This document shows positions 6,910-13,850 of a stretch of DNA of 64,000 bases, one piece after another. This DNA comes from Muribaculaceae bacterium Isolate-036 (Harlan) (GTDB lineage Bacteria; Bacteroidota; Bacteroidia; Bacteroidales; Muribaculaceae). A program made the position numbers and the translations under genes. The notes under the pieces are model-generated. The model did no database searches. It worked only from the letters and a program-made list of their open reading frames with translations, and was not told where the DNA came from. Position 1 is the stretch's first letter. Each line of letters starts with the position of its first letter. The stretch is taken from positions 38,958-102,957 of the forward strand of contig RIAY01000012.1 of NCBI GenBank assembly GCA_003833075.1, in the 5' to 3' direction.

Positions 6910-8760
6910 TCAGGCTTCAGCATCAAGAATGGCGATTTTCTGTTCAATCTGAGCCATATCTTCTTTCAGACGCTTGATCTTGTTTTCCATCTCTCTTACC
7001 ATCGAGTTGCCTGCAGAGCTCTTGACGTTGAAGAAGCCCATGTTATTCTCTATGGTCTTGAGTTCCGCTTTACGGCTCTCATAGGCACGCAGGAGTTTGT
7101 CACGCTCGCGGTCAAGTTTATGACCGCCATCCTTAAGCTCACTCACACGCTCACGGAAATTAGACATCCTTGCCTTGTTCTCACGTGCCTCATACGCTCC
7201 GTAAAGAGCATCGCAGACTTCCCGGTATTCCGCATAGACCTTGTCTTTGAGCTTGAATGGCACAAAACCGATTTTCTGCCATTCCCCCTGCAGCTCCTTG
7301 ACCTGTCCTATAACCTCACGGCGGTCTCCGTCAAGAGGCAGCTCTTTGAGTTTTGCTATCACCGCACGCTTTGCCTCGAGATTCGCGTTCTCCTCGTCAC
7401 GTTTTGCGGAATTGAGTTTTTTACGTTCATCGAAGAAATAGTTGCACGCTGTCTGGAAACGCTGCCAGATAGCATCACTCTGTTTGCGCGGCACACTTCC
7501 TATCTTTTTCCATTCCGCCTGAAGTTTCACGACCTCATTGGCTGCCTTGCGGATGTCGCCGGAATCTTTCAATGCCTCTGCCTTCTCGCAAAGAGCTGTC
7601 TTTTTCTCAAGATTCGCATTGAATTCATCTTTTGTCTTCTGGAAATATTCAGTTTTGCCGGCGAAGAAATCATCACACGCCTTGCGGAATCTCGCATAAA
7701 GCGCTGTATTGGCTTTTTTCGAGGCAAATCCGTATTCCTTCCATTTTTTCTGAAGTTCGATCACCTTCTCTGTCGCCGCTGTCCAGGCATTGAAAGAATT
7801 GAGTGTTGCAAGATCAATTGCCTCTATCTCGTCGCAAAGTCTGGTCTTAGCCTCTTCGTTGGCAAGTTCGGATGCCTTGCGCTGCTCGAAATATTCCTGA
7901 TGACGCCTGTTGATTACTGTCGAAGCCTCTTTGAACTCCTCCCAGAGGCTCTCTCGCAATTCCTTTGCCACAGGACCGATATTACGCCATTCGTCATGCA
8001 GCGACTGCAACGAGCGGAACGCAGCTACAGGATCGCTCTGAGCCTCAAGTCTGCGGGCTTCCTCCACAAGAGCTTTCTTTGCCTCAAGGTTTTTCTTGAA
8101 ATCAAGATCGCGAAGCTCCTTGTTCATCTTGAGATGGTCGTAATATTGCTCCACTACTGTCTGGAAATTCTTCCAGATCTCGGTTTCAGCAGTAGCCGGA
8201 ATATCCTTGACTGCCTTGAAATCCTGCTGGAGCTGCTGGAATTCGCTGAATTTCACATTTACGTTATCGATGTCTTCCGCAATTTCACGAATACGGTCGA
8301 GGATCGCCTGCTTTTTATTGAGATTCTCCTGACGGCGTGCCTCCTCTGCGGCAAGATAAGCCGCACGTTTCTCTTTGAATTCTGCATACATCGTCTTGAA
8401 TTCAGATTCTTCCGCATCGGGAACAGAAGAAAAATCACGGGGATCATTACCCGCCTCTACAAAAGCGTTGACCTCCTCCATCGACTCGCGGCTGCGGATA
8501 TTGAAAAACGCCTGCTTGATGGCTGTCACCTCCCTGTGGGCATCCATACGGTTTTCAGCCAATATCGAGCGCATCGCTTCGTTAAGCTCAGCTTTGCCCA
8601 TGTTATGATAATTAACCGGAGTCTCTTCTGCCGATTCATTTTCCATGCGGTCTGCCGCCTCGGAAATATCTTCTGCCGGAGAAGTCTCTACTGCACACGT
8701 TTCGGAGGGAGTGGGGTTGACCAGTTCTTCTGCGGGAACTGTCTTTTCAAGCTCGTTCAT
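6910..8760 (-). CDS. DUF349 repeat protein
   Basis: A 616-residue cytoplasmic, highly charged and helical protein. After an acidic N-terminal 60 residues rich in Glu and Ser, it carries about five to six DUF349 repeats of about 75 residues. Each has the family signature of a Trp, a glycine turn and a Trp-x-x-F helix, for example EWKKIGSVPRKQSDAIWQRF and EWRNIGPVAKELRESLWEEF. A coiled coil ends the protein (about 560-616). Function is not established; DUF349 proteins are found widely in Bacteroidetes and actinobacteria. It is a single-gene transcript: a consensus promoter lies at 8866-8896 and a terminator at 6834-6869. The long antisense open frame on the plus strand over this gene is a codon-bias shadow. 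Confidence 0.88.
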   Translation of the reverse strand: MNELEKTVPAEELVNPTPSETCAVETSPAEDISEAADRMENESAEETPVNYHNMGKAELNEAMRSILAENRMDAHREVTAIKQAFFNIRSRESMEEVNAFVEAGNDPRDFSSVPDAEESEFKTMYAEFKEKRAAYLAAEEARRQENLNKKQAILDRIREIAEDIDNVNVKFSEFQQLQQDFKAVKDIPATAETEIWKNFQTVVEQYYDHLKMNKELRDLDFKKNLEAKKALVEEARRLEAQSDPVAAFRSLQSLHDEWRNIGPVAKELRESLWEEFKEASTVINRRHQEYFEQRKASELANEEAKTRLCDEIEAIDLATLNSFNAWTAATEKVIELQKKWKEYGFASKKANTALYARFRKACDDFFAGKTEYFQKTKDEFNANLEKKTALCEKAEALKDSGDIRKAANEVVKLQAEWKKIGSVPRKQSDAIWQRFQTACNYFFDERKKLNSAKRDEENANLEAKRAVIAKLKELPLDGDRREVIGQVKELQGEWQKIGFVPFKLKDKVYAEYREVCDALYGAYEARENKARMSNFRERVSELKDGGHKLDRERDKLLRAYESRKAELKTIENNMGFFNVKSSAGNSMVREMENKIKRLKEDMAQIEQKIAILDAEA

Positions 8761-8862
8761 ATCAATATTGTTATTGTCTTTGCATTACTGCCGCCGCTCT
8801 GCGGCAACAGGCATATTTATCACGACTCTTCACCACCTTGGGAAAGGCAGTGTAAAAATCAA

Positions 8863-8916
8863 CGCCAAATATACGGATTTAATTTAACTTAGCAAAATAA
8901 AACCGTATATTTGGCG
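8863..8916 (-). terminator. Terminator hairpin of the cyclophilin gene
   Basis: Perfect 14-bp arms CGCCAAATATACGG (8863-8876) and CCGTATATTTGGCG (8903-8916) around an AT-rich 26-base loop. A T-run follows on the plus strand (8919-8925) and TGATTTTTA on the minus strand, so it could work in both directions. It is the first hairpin downstream of the cyclophilin gene. Confidence 0.6.
8866..8896 (-). promoter_or_regulatory. Promoter of the DUF349 gene, inside the terminator hairpin
   Basis: On the minus strand TTTG (8896-8893), 19 bases, then TATATTTG (8873-8866): an exact match to the Bacteroidetes consensus. The -33 box lies in the loop and the -7 box in the arm of the 8863-8916 hairpin. The predicted start of transcription is near 8859, about 100 bases before the ATG. 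Confidence 0.75.
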
Positions 8917-8978
8917 CATTTTTTTACCGTTTGTCTCCATTCGAGAGCATAATCAATGCTTCATCGAATTTAGAGCTT

Positions 8979-9003
8979 GAACTCGTCCTGACTTATTTTT
9001 TCA
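8979..9003. repeat. Third copy of the palindromic-element terminal sequence
   Basis: Twenty-five bases beginning TGAACTCGTCCTGACTTATT match 4693-4717 with one mismatch. Here the sequence overlaps the last codons and stop (8993-8995) of the cyclophilin gene. No second inverted arm is found nearby, so it is a solo end. Confidence 0.6.
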
Positions 9004-9814
9004 CTATCTTCATCGAAATGATCCGTATATCCTCTTTTGGACGATCGGCGCGTCCGGTCGGCGCATTCTGGATTTTCTCCACAGTATCCATGCCGCTTAT
9101 TACCTCGCCGAAAACGGTATATGCACCGTCAAGATGAGGAGTGCCACCAATGTTCTTATAATCGGCACGGATGTTTTCAGGTATCGATTCTTCGGGAACA
9201 GCAGCCTCGGTCTCCTTGATGAGTTCCATGCGGAGAGCCTCCTGCGCTTCCTTGTCGCCGGAATTCATCAACTCGCGGATTTTTGAATCATTCTTACGGC
9301 AAAGCTCGCGGAAATATGCCTGACGCTTGTCCATGGTCTGACGATAAGCCATACCGTCGATATGATGGTCATCATATTTGCGTCCGGTCACTATATAGAA
9401 CTGCGAGCCGCTGCTCTTGCGCTCTGGATTCATGTCGTCTCCGGTGCGTGCGGCAGCCAACGCCCCGTATTTGTGATAATGTTTCGGATACAGTATCTCT
9501 GCATCTATCTGATAATCGGGACCGCCGGTGCCGAGCATAGCTGTGGAATCGGCATTCACGGAGCCGGGATCGCCGGTCTGCACCATAAAGTCTTTTATCA
9601 CTCTGTGGAAAAGAACGCCATTGTAATAGCCGTCTTTTACCAGTTTCAGAAAATTGTCACGATGCCTGGGGGTGTCATCATAAAGTTTAACCTTGATGTC
9701 ACCCACTGAGGTTTTTATATCAACCACCGGACCTGCGGGGAGTTCCGCAGGTTTCTGAGCTGTAGCTGTTGCCATAGCCATAAACATTAACAATGTATAA
9801 ATTATCTTTTTCAT
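8993..9814 (-). CDS. Secreted cyclophilin-type peptidyl-prolyl isomerase
   Basis: A 273-residue exported foldase that interconverts cis and trans prolyl bonds, probably in the periplasm. Residues 1-19 form a signal peptide ending ATATAQ. The cyclophilin core is recognisable: VDIKTSVGDIKVKLYDDTPRH, then NFLKLVKDGYYNGVLFHRVI with the catalytic-site Phe-His-Arg, DFMVQTGDP, GSQFYIVTG with the conserved Gln and Phe, and the end GAYTVFGEVISGMD. An insert of about 70 charged residues (roughly 160-225) between the two halves of the fold is typical of the longer Bacteroidetes forms. It is transcribed alone. Its stop codon lies within a copy of the repeat shared with the element at 4693-4886. Confidence 0.93.
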   Translation of the reverse strand: MKKIIYTLLMFMAMATATAQKPAELPAGPVVDIKTSVGDIKVKLYDDTPRHRDNFLKLVKDGYYNGVLFHRVIKDFMVQTGDPGSVNADSTAMLGTGGPDYQIDAEILYPKHYHKYGALAAARTGDDMNPERKSSGSQFYIVTGRKYDDHHIDGMAYRQTMDKRQAYFRELCRKNDSKIRELMNSGDKEAQEALRMELIKETEAAVPEESIPENIRADYKNIGGTPHLDGAYTVFGEVISGMDTVEKIQNAPTGRADRPKEDIRIISMKIVKK

Positions 9815-9861
9815 GCTTATATAACAATTTTTCCGGCAAAAGTTTATGGGAAATCCAGACT

Positions 9862-10236
9862 TCAGAGAGCCCCTTCCGAATAAATTCTTTTGTATATGCG
9901 GCGAAAATTGTCATCGCTTGCTTTAAGTTCTTCTGCCCTTTCCTTATAGTCGGCACCCCAGAGAGCCTCAAGCAACGAACCGATATACCTGCGGTCTCGG
10001 TCTTTCTCTATGGCACCCTCCACCAACGGTGCTATCCACCTGTCAAAACGCTCTCGGTCCACGGCGGCAAGATACCTGGCGGTGCTGCACAGGAACTGAC
10101 CGGTTGTGTCTGCATTGCGCAGTTTCATAACCATGTCGCCCATCTGAAGAGATTCAGATTCGGCATTGTCTACGATATATTCATATATCTGCATACCCTC
10201 TTCTTCGGGGGTGTTGATCATATCTTCCGAACTCAT
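9862..10236 (-). CDS. Hypothetical protein, 124 aa
   Basis: No family recognised. An acidic, soluble, all-helical protein (opening MSSEDMINTPEEEGMQIYEY) with no signal peptide or membrane segment. The central part (FLCSTARYLAAVDRERFDRW, then RYIGSLLEALWG) has the amphipathic rhythm of a HEAT- or ARM-like helical bundle, but no enzymatic motif is seen. It starts at 10236 and diverges from the cytidylate-kinase-like gene across a 62-bp gap containing a palindrome of two facing -7 boxes, so the two genes are probably co-regulated or share an operator. It ends 47 bp before the cyclophilin start, which lies downstream on the same strand. Confidence 0.6.
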   Translation of the reverse strand: MSSEDMINTPEEEGMQIYEYIVDNAESESLQMGDMVMKLRNADTTGQFLCSTARYLAAVDRERFDRWIAPLVEGAIEKDRDRRYIGSLLEALWGADYKERAEELKASDDNFRRIYKRIYSEGAL

Positions 10237-10263
10237 TTATTTATGTGTTGTATTCATTGATAT

Positions 10264-10296
10264 GGCAAATTTACGAATTTTTTTTGTAAATTTGCC
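10264..10296. promoter_or_regulatory. Divergent promoter palindrome
   Basis: Perfect 11-bp arms GGCAAATTTAC (10264-10274) and GTAAATTTGCC (10286-10296). Each arm contains TAAATTTG, a -7 box for its own direction (minus: 10273-10266; plus: 10287-10294). The ATG of the rightward gene is only 5 bases past its -7 box. Confidence 0.5.
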
Positions 10297-10298
10297 AC

Positions 10299-10910
10299 AT
10301 GAATGATTTTATAATTGTCATTGGTCGCCAATATGGCGCCGGAGGAAGGAGACTTGGCAAGAAACTTGCCGAAGTGCTTGATGTGCCTTATTATGACAAG
10401 GAACTTCTTTCCGAAGCGGCAGACTCTCTCGGTTTTTCAAAAGAGCTTTTCCAAAAAGCGGACGAGAGGAAACCTTCTGTATTAAGATCATTCCTTTCAT
10501 TCAATTACGGTTCGACTTCTGCAGCATTCAGTTCGTACACACTTTCCGATGACAATCTATATTGCGCCCAATGCAAGGTAATCAGATCCATCTGTGAAAA
10601 AGGTTCCTGCGTGATAGTAGGCCGCACGGCAGACTATGTGATGCGAGAACATCCCGGAATGCTAAGCGTCTTTATCCATGCTCCTGAGGAACTCCGCGCC
10701 AGAGCGGTGGTGGAAAGAGGCGAGGCGGTGTCTGACGATGAAGCATTGGAAAAACTGCGCAAATGTGACCGCGAACGTGAAAGCTATTACAACTATTTCA
10801 CTAACCGCCACTGGGGCAAAGCCGACAATTACGATCTGACTTTCAATTCAGCACGACTCCCGCTTGATTCTATTCTTCCCATAATTCTCAAAGCCGTCAG
10901 ACGAGATTGA
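10299..10910 (+). CDS. Cytidylate kinase-like family protein
   Basis: A 203-residue P-loop protein of the cytidylate-kinase-like family (Pfam AAA_33/Cytidylate_kin2 group). Seen: a glycine-rich nucleotide loop GRQYGAGGRRLGKKL at residues 9-23, then DVPYYDKELL, the substrate-side stretch GSCVIVGRTADYVM with the conserved Gly-Arg-x-Ala-Asp, and a lid rich in Arg (CDRERESYYNYF, then WGKADNYDLTFNS). The family is related to CMP kinase, but its true substrate is not established, and the canonical CMP kinase Cmk is a different protein. The start is fixed by the P-loop close to the N terminus. The predicted -7 box ends five bases upstream, implying a leaderless or nearly leaderless message. Confidence 0.85.
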   Translation: MNDFIIVIGRQYGAGGRRLGKKLAEVLDVPYYDKELLSEAADSLGFSKELFQKADERKPSVLRSFLSFNYGSTSAAFSSYTLSDDNLYCAQCKVIRSICEKGSCVIVGRTADYVMREHPGMLSVFIHAPEELRARAVVERGEAVSDDEALEKLRKCDRERESYYNYFTNRHWGKADNYDLTFNSARLPLDSILPIILKAVRRD

Positions 10911-11041
10911 CAAGAAAACCTCTGTTAAAAAAAACGCCCTGCTAATAAACCTTTCCACTTTTTAATTCCTTTTAATATCAAAACTGAAGTCTTCATTGAT
11001 TTCAGATTCCAGGGACTGTATAATTTCAAAAACTATATATT

Positions 11042-11860
11042 ATGAGGAAAATTATATACGCATTGGTTTATCTCATAGCACTTGTAGCAGGTGTATGCCT
11101 TCTTGTCTTTAACCATCAGGCAATGGAGGAGACGCGCCCCGTATTGCGTTATGTCATCATGGGAGCCGGAGTTGCATTTGTGATCCCGGGCATATGCTTC
11201 CTTATCGCTTCTCTGCGTCCGCGCCGCGATTCGAACGGAGTCGTTGTAAGTCGTCCGTGGTTCTCTACCATCATGGGGGTTATAGCACTGGTGTGGGGCA
11301 TTCTTCTTTTGTGCATGCCATCGGGATTTCTTGGTAATCTCAACATCTCGTTAGGCGTTTCACTGATTATTGTATCATTGGCACAGATTGTATGGATCGT
11401 GAAGGGACGACGCATCAACGGCGCGCCTGTCTGGCTCTATATCATCCCGATTCTCACAGTTGCTGCAGGAGTTTGGATTATTTTTATGGAGACTGACTTC
11501 CAGAATCCAGGCAGAGAACACTCGTTAGGAAGCATTGTGGCTGGAGCTGCTTTCATTATATTGGCGATAAACGGATTCGCGAGTCTGCCACGCCGCAAGA
11601 AAACCGTCTCAGACATAGAGAAAGAAACACGCCGACTCGCCAAGGAACAGAAAAAAGCCGTCAAAGAGGAAGCGCGCGAAGCAAAACAGAGACTGGAACA
11701 GGCAAAAGCCAACAGCGAGGCAGCACTCCGGAATGAAGAAGCGGCTCGAAAAGCAGTCGAAGAAACTCAGCAGAAAGAAGCCAGGGCTTCATCTCCTGTT
11801 GCTGAATCTGAAAACTCCGGAGAGAAAGAAGAGAAAAAAACAATTGAGGAAACAAAATAA
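11042..11860 (+). CDS. DUF308-type membrane protein with cytoplasmic coiled coil
   Basis: A 272-residue inner-membrane protein. Residues 1-185 hold six hydrophobic segments in HdeD/DUF308 style (IIYALVYLIALVAGVCLLVF; VIMGAGVAFVIPGICFLIA; IMGVIALVWGILLLCMPSGF; LGVSLIIVSLAQIVWIVKG; WLYIIPILTVAAGVWIIFM; IVAGAAFIILAINGFASL). The last 80 residues are strongly charged and helical (ETRRLAKEQKKAVKEEAREA), a probable cytoplasmic coiled coil ending in a Glu/Lys-rich tail. HdeD relatives are linked to acid resistance in enterobacteria, but function here is unknown. The 131-bp gap upstream shows no hairpin. RNase P RNA begins about 20 bases after the stop. Confidence 0.75.
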   Translation: MRKIIYALVYLIALVAGVCLLVFNHQAMEETRPVLRYVIMGAGVAFVIPGICFLIASLRPRRDSNGVVVSRPWFSTIMGVIALVWGILLLCMPSGFLGNLNISLGVSLIIVSLAQIVWIVKGRRINGAPVWLYIIPILTVAAGVWIIFMETDFQNPGREHSLGSIVAGAAFIILAINGFASLPRRKKTVSDIEKETRRLAKEQKKAVKEEAREAKQRLEQAKANSEAALRNEEAARKAVEETQQKEARASSPVAESENSGEKEEKKTIEETK

Positions 11861-11881
11861 GATATATAAGACTCCGTTATA

Positions 11882-12250
11882 GAATAAGACAGAAATGAGG
11901 TCTGTCGCCGGGCATCCGTTTACCGGATGTCAGGAGGAAAGTCCGGGCAACACAGAGCATCGCGTTTCCTAACGGGAAGCCGGCGGCGACGTCGGGGCGA
12001 CATGTGACAGAAAACAACCGCCGCCTGTTGCGGCAAGGGTGAAAAGGTGGGGTAAGAGCCCACCGGCTCCGTTGGCGACAGCGGAGGCCGCACATCCCGC
12101 GAGTTGCAAGGCCAAATATACCGGCAGCTAAGGATTGCTCGTCCATTGCCGGGGGGTAGGCTGCTGAAGCCGTCGGGAAACCGGCCGGCTTAGATAAATG
12201 ACAGACACCGGCACTTCGTGTGCAGGCACATAACCCGGCTTATATCATCT
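11882..12250 (+). ncRNA. rnpB: RNase P RNA (M1 RNA), bacterial type A
   Basis: The catalytic RNA that matures tRNA 5' ends. Conserved landmarks appear in order: the P4 5' strand within GGAGGAAAGTCCGGGC (11934-11949), the ACAGAAAACAACCGCC region near 12007-12022, the AAGGGTGAAAAGGTGG stretch near 12034, GGTAAGAGCCCACCG near 12050, CAAGGCCAAATA near 12107, GATAAATGACAGACACCGG near 12193, and the 3' P4 strand in ACATAACCCGGCTTA (12228-12242). Both ends are estimates from the P1 pairing and could shift by about 10 bases. A hairpin terminator follows at 12266-12303. Confidence 0.95.
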
Positions 12251-12265
12251 CTGTCAATCCTTTCG

Positions 12266-12303
12266 AATGGAGTCTTCGGCACTCGGTTACCGTAGACTCC
12301 ATT
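12266..12303 (+). terminator. Terminator after rnpB
   Basis: Arms AATGGAGTCT (12266-12275) and AGACTCCATT (12294-12303), perfectly complementary over 10 bp, followed by a short pyrimidine run (TCCGTTT). It separates rnpB from the YihY gene. Confidence 0.65.
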
Positions 12304-12351
12304 TCCGTTTGTAAGCATATGATAATGGGAAGCACAATAATTTAAGAAAGA

Positions 12352-13734
12352 ATGGGCATAATCGACAAGACAAAAGATTTCATCGCCACTGCATATACGA
12401 AGGTAAAAGGTGCCGTCGACTACTGCATGACAGGCGTCTGGAACGATCCCAGGCAAACAATAAAGATAAGAATCATCCGCACCTTGAATCTTGCCGTAAA
12501 TTCCTTTATGGATCGTAACCTGCAGAACCGCTCCATGGCTCTGACATATTCGACTGTACTGGCGATTGTGCCGGCAATAGCGCTGTTTGTAGCCATAGGA
12601 CGCGGATTCGGACTGCAAGACTATCTGCAGAATGAACTTTACAATATGTTGCCATCGCAGCAGAAAGCAGTCTCGACAGCTTTGTCGTTTGTAGACTCTT
12701 ATCTGAATCAGGCTTCACAAGGAATGTTTGTCGGAATTGGGATTGTATTCCTTCTTTGGACAGTGATTTCGCTTTTGTCACACATAGAGACTGCGTTCAA
12801 CACAATCTGGGACATAAAACGCGAACGTTCACTTTATCAGAAAATCACGGACTACATTGCAATTTGTCTTATTATTCCGGTTCTTATGATATGTTCTTCC
12901 GGAGTCTCCATATTCATGTCCACCACAATTCAGGACAAACTCAACCTCCCGTTTCTGACCCCTTTTGTAAACATAGCTCTTGAGGCAACTCCTCTTATAC
13001 TCTGCTGGGTTGCATTCTCACTGTCTTTCATGCTGATTCCCAACACGAAAGTCAATTTCAAATATGCCACGATATCGGGAGCAATATGTGCAATAGCATT
13101 CACTATCCTCCAGCTTCTATTTGTAAACGGTCAGATATACGTGTCGAAATACAATGCAATTTACGGCTCGTTTGCATTTCTTCCTCTTTTCATGATATGG
13201 CTTCAGCTTTCATGGCTGCTCTTGCTCTGCGGATGCATGCTTACATACTCTCTGCAGAATGTTTTCACTTTCAATTTCAACGGCAACGCAGAGAATCTTT
13301 CTCTTGACGGGTGGCACTCCGTAGCCCTGATTGTAATGACGGTTGTGGCGCAAAGGTTTATTGAGCGCCGAAAACCCATTTCACATACAGACATTGCCAA
13401 TTCATACAATCTGCCCATAAGAATCGTTTCAAGAATAACAGAAAAACTTCATGCCGCCGGACTGCTGTATTCAGTTAAGATCAAAGAGGGTGAGTTCGGT
13501 GAGTCGCCGGCTGTCGAGCTGCAGGATTTCACTGTCGCGGACTTCCTTAGAGCATATAATTCCGAAGGTCAGCAGGACTTTATCCCCGACATCCGCAAAC
13601 TTTATTCACGTCTGTTTGCAATCATTCTCCCTCTGCGCGAAAAATGTTATGAAGAATACTCGACTGTGCTGGTCAGAGACCTGCCGATACCGTCTCCCGA
13701 ACTTATAAAACAAACCCTTATGAAAATCAGATAA
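12352..13734 (+). CDS. YihY/virulence factor BrkB family membrane protein
   Basis: A 460-residue inner-membrane protein of the YihY/BrkB family (once misassigned as RNase BN). Seen: a cytoplasmic N terminus, then the family's first membrane segment after NRSMALTYSTVLAIVPAIAL. Five further hydrophobic segments follow, including GMFVGIGIVFLLWTVISLLS, YIAICLIIPVLMICSSGVSI, ATPLILCWVAFSLSFMLIP and FAFLPLFMIWLQLSWLLLL. The conserved stretch FNTIWDIKRERSLYQKITDY and the pore-side motif LFVNGQIYVSKYNAIYGSFA are also present. Residues about 330-460 form a winged-helix-like cytoplasmic extension (FIERRKPISHTDIANSYNLP), common in Bacteroidetes members. Substrate unknown. It converges on the glycogen operon across a 32-bp perfect hairpin. 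Confidence 0.9.
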   Translation: MGIIDKTKDFIATAYTKVKGAVDYCMTGVWNDPRQTIKIRIIRTLNLAVNSFMDRNLQNRSMALTYSTVLAIVPAIALFVAIGRGFGLQDYLQNELYNMLPSQQKAVSTALSFVDSYLNQASQGMFVGIGIVFLLWTVISLLSHIETAFNTIWDIKRERSLYQKITDYIAICLIIPVLMICSSGVSIFMSTTIQDKLNLPFLTPFVNIALEATPLILCWVAFSLSFMLIPNTKVNFKYATISGAICAIAFTILQLLFVNGQIYVSKYNAIYGSFAFLPLFMIWLQLSWLLLLCGCMLTYSLQNVFTFNFNGNAENLSLDGWHSVALIVMTVVAQRFIERRKPISHTDIANSYNLPIRIVSRITEKLHAAGLLYSVKIKEGEFGESPAVELQDFTVADFLRAYNSEGQQDFIPDIRKLYSRLFAIILPLREKCYEEYSTVLVRDLPIPSPELIKQTLMKIR

Positions 13735-13772
13735 GTAGCTAAGAAAAACCAAGGAATGGTGTTCAGCCATAT

Positions 13773-13842
13773 CATTTATAGATACAGATTGAACGGGAGA
13801 CAGCGAAACTGCTGTCTCCCGTTCAATCTGTATCTATAAATG
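13773..13842. terminator. Bidirectional 32-bp perfect hairpin between convergent genes
   Basis: Arms 13773-13804 and 13811-13842 are perfectly complementary over 32 bp around the 6-base loop GAAACT. It is the only structure between the convergent YihY and GH57 genes, so it probably ends both transcripts. It is much longer than a usual intrinsic terminator; its T-rich ends are part of the stem. Confidence 0.7.
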
Positions 13843-13850
13843 TCGTACTG

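Noticed and set aside
6874..8892. A 672-codon open frame on the plus strand
   Set aside because: It is the exact antisense of the DUF349 gene, has no family-like content and arises from codon bias of the Lys/Glu-rich real gene.
12190..12618. A 142-codon minus-strand gene near rnpB
   Set aside because: It overlaps rnpB and the start of the YihY gene antisense and has no conserved motif.
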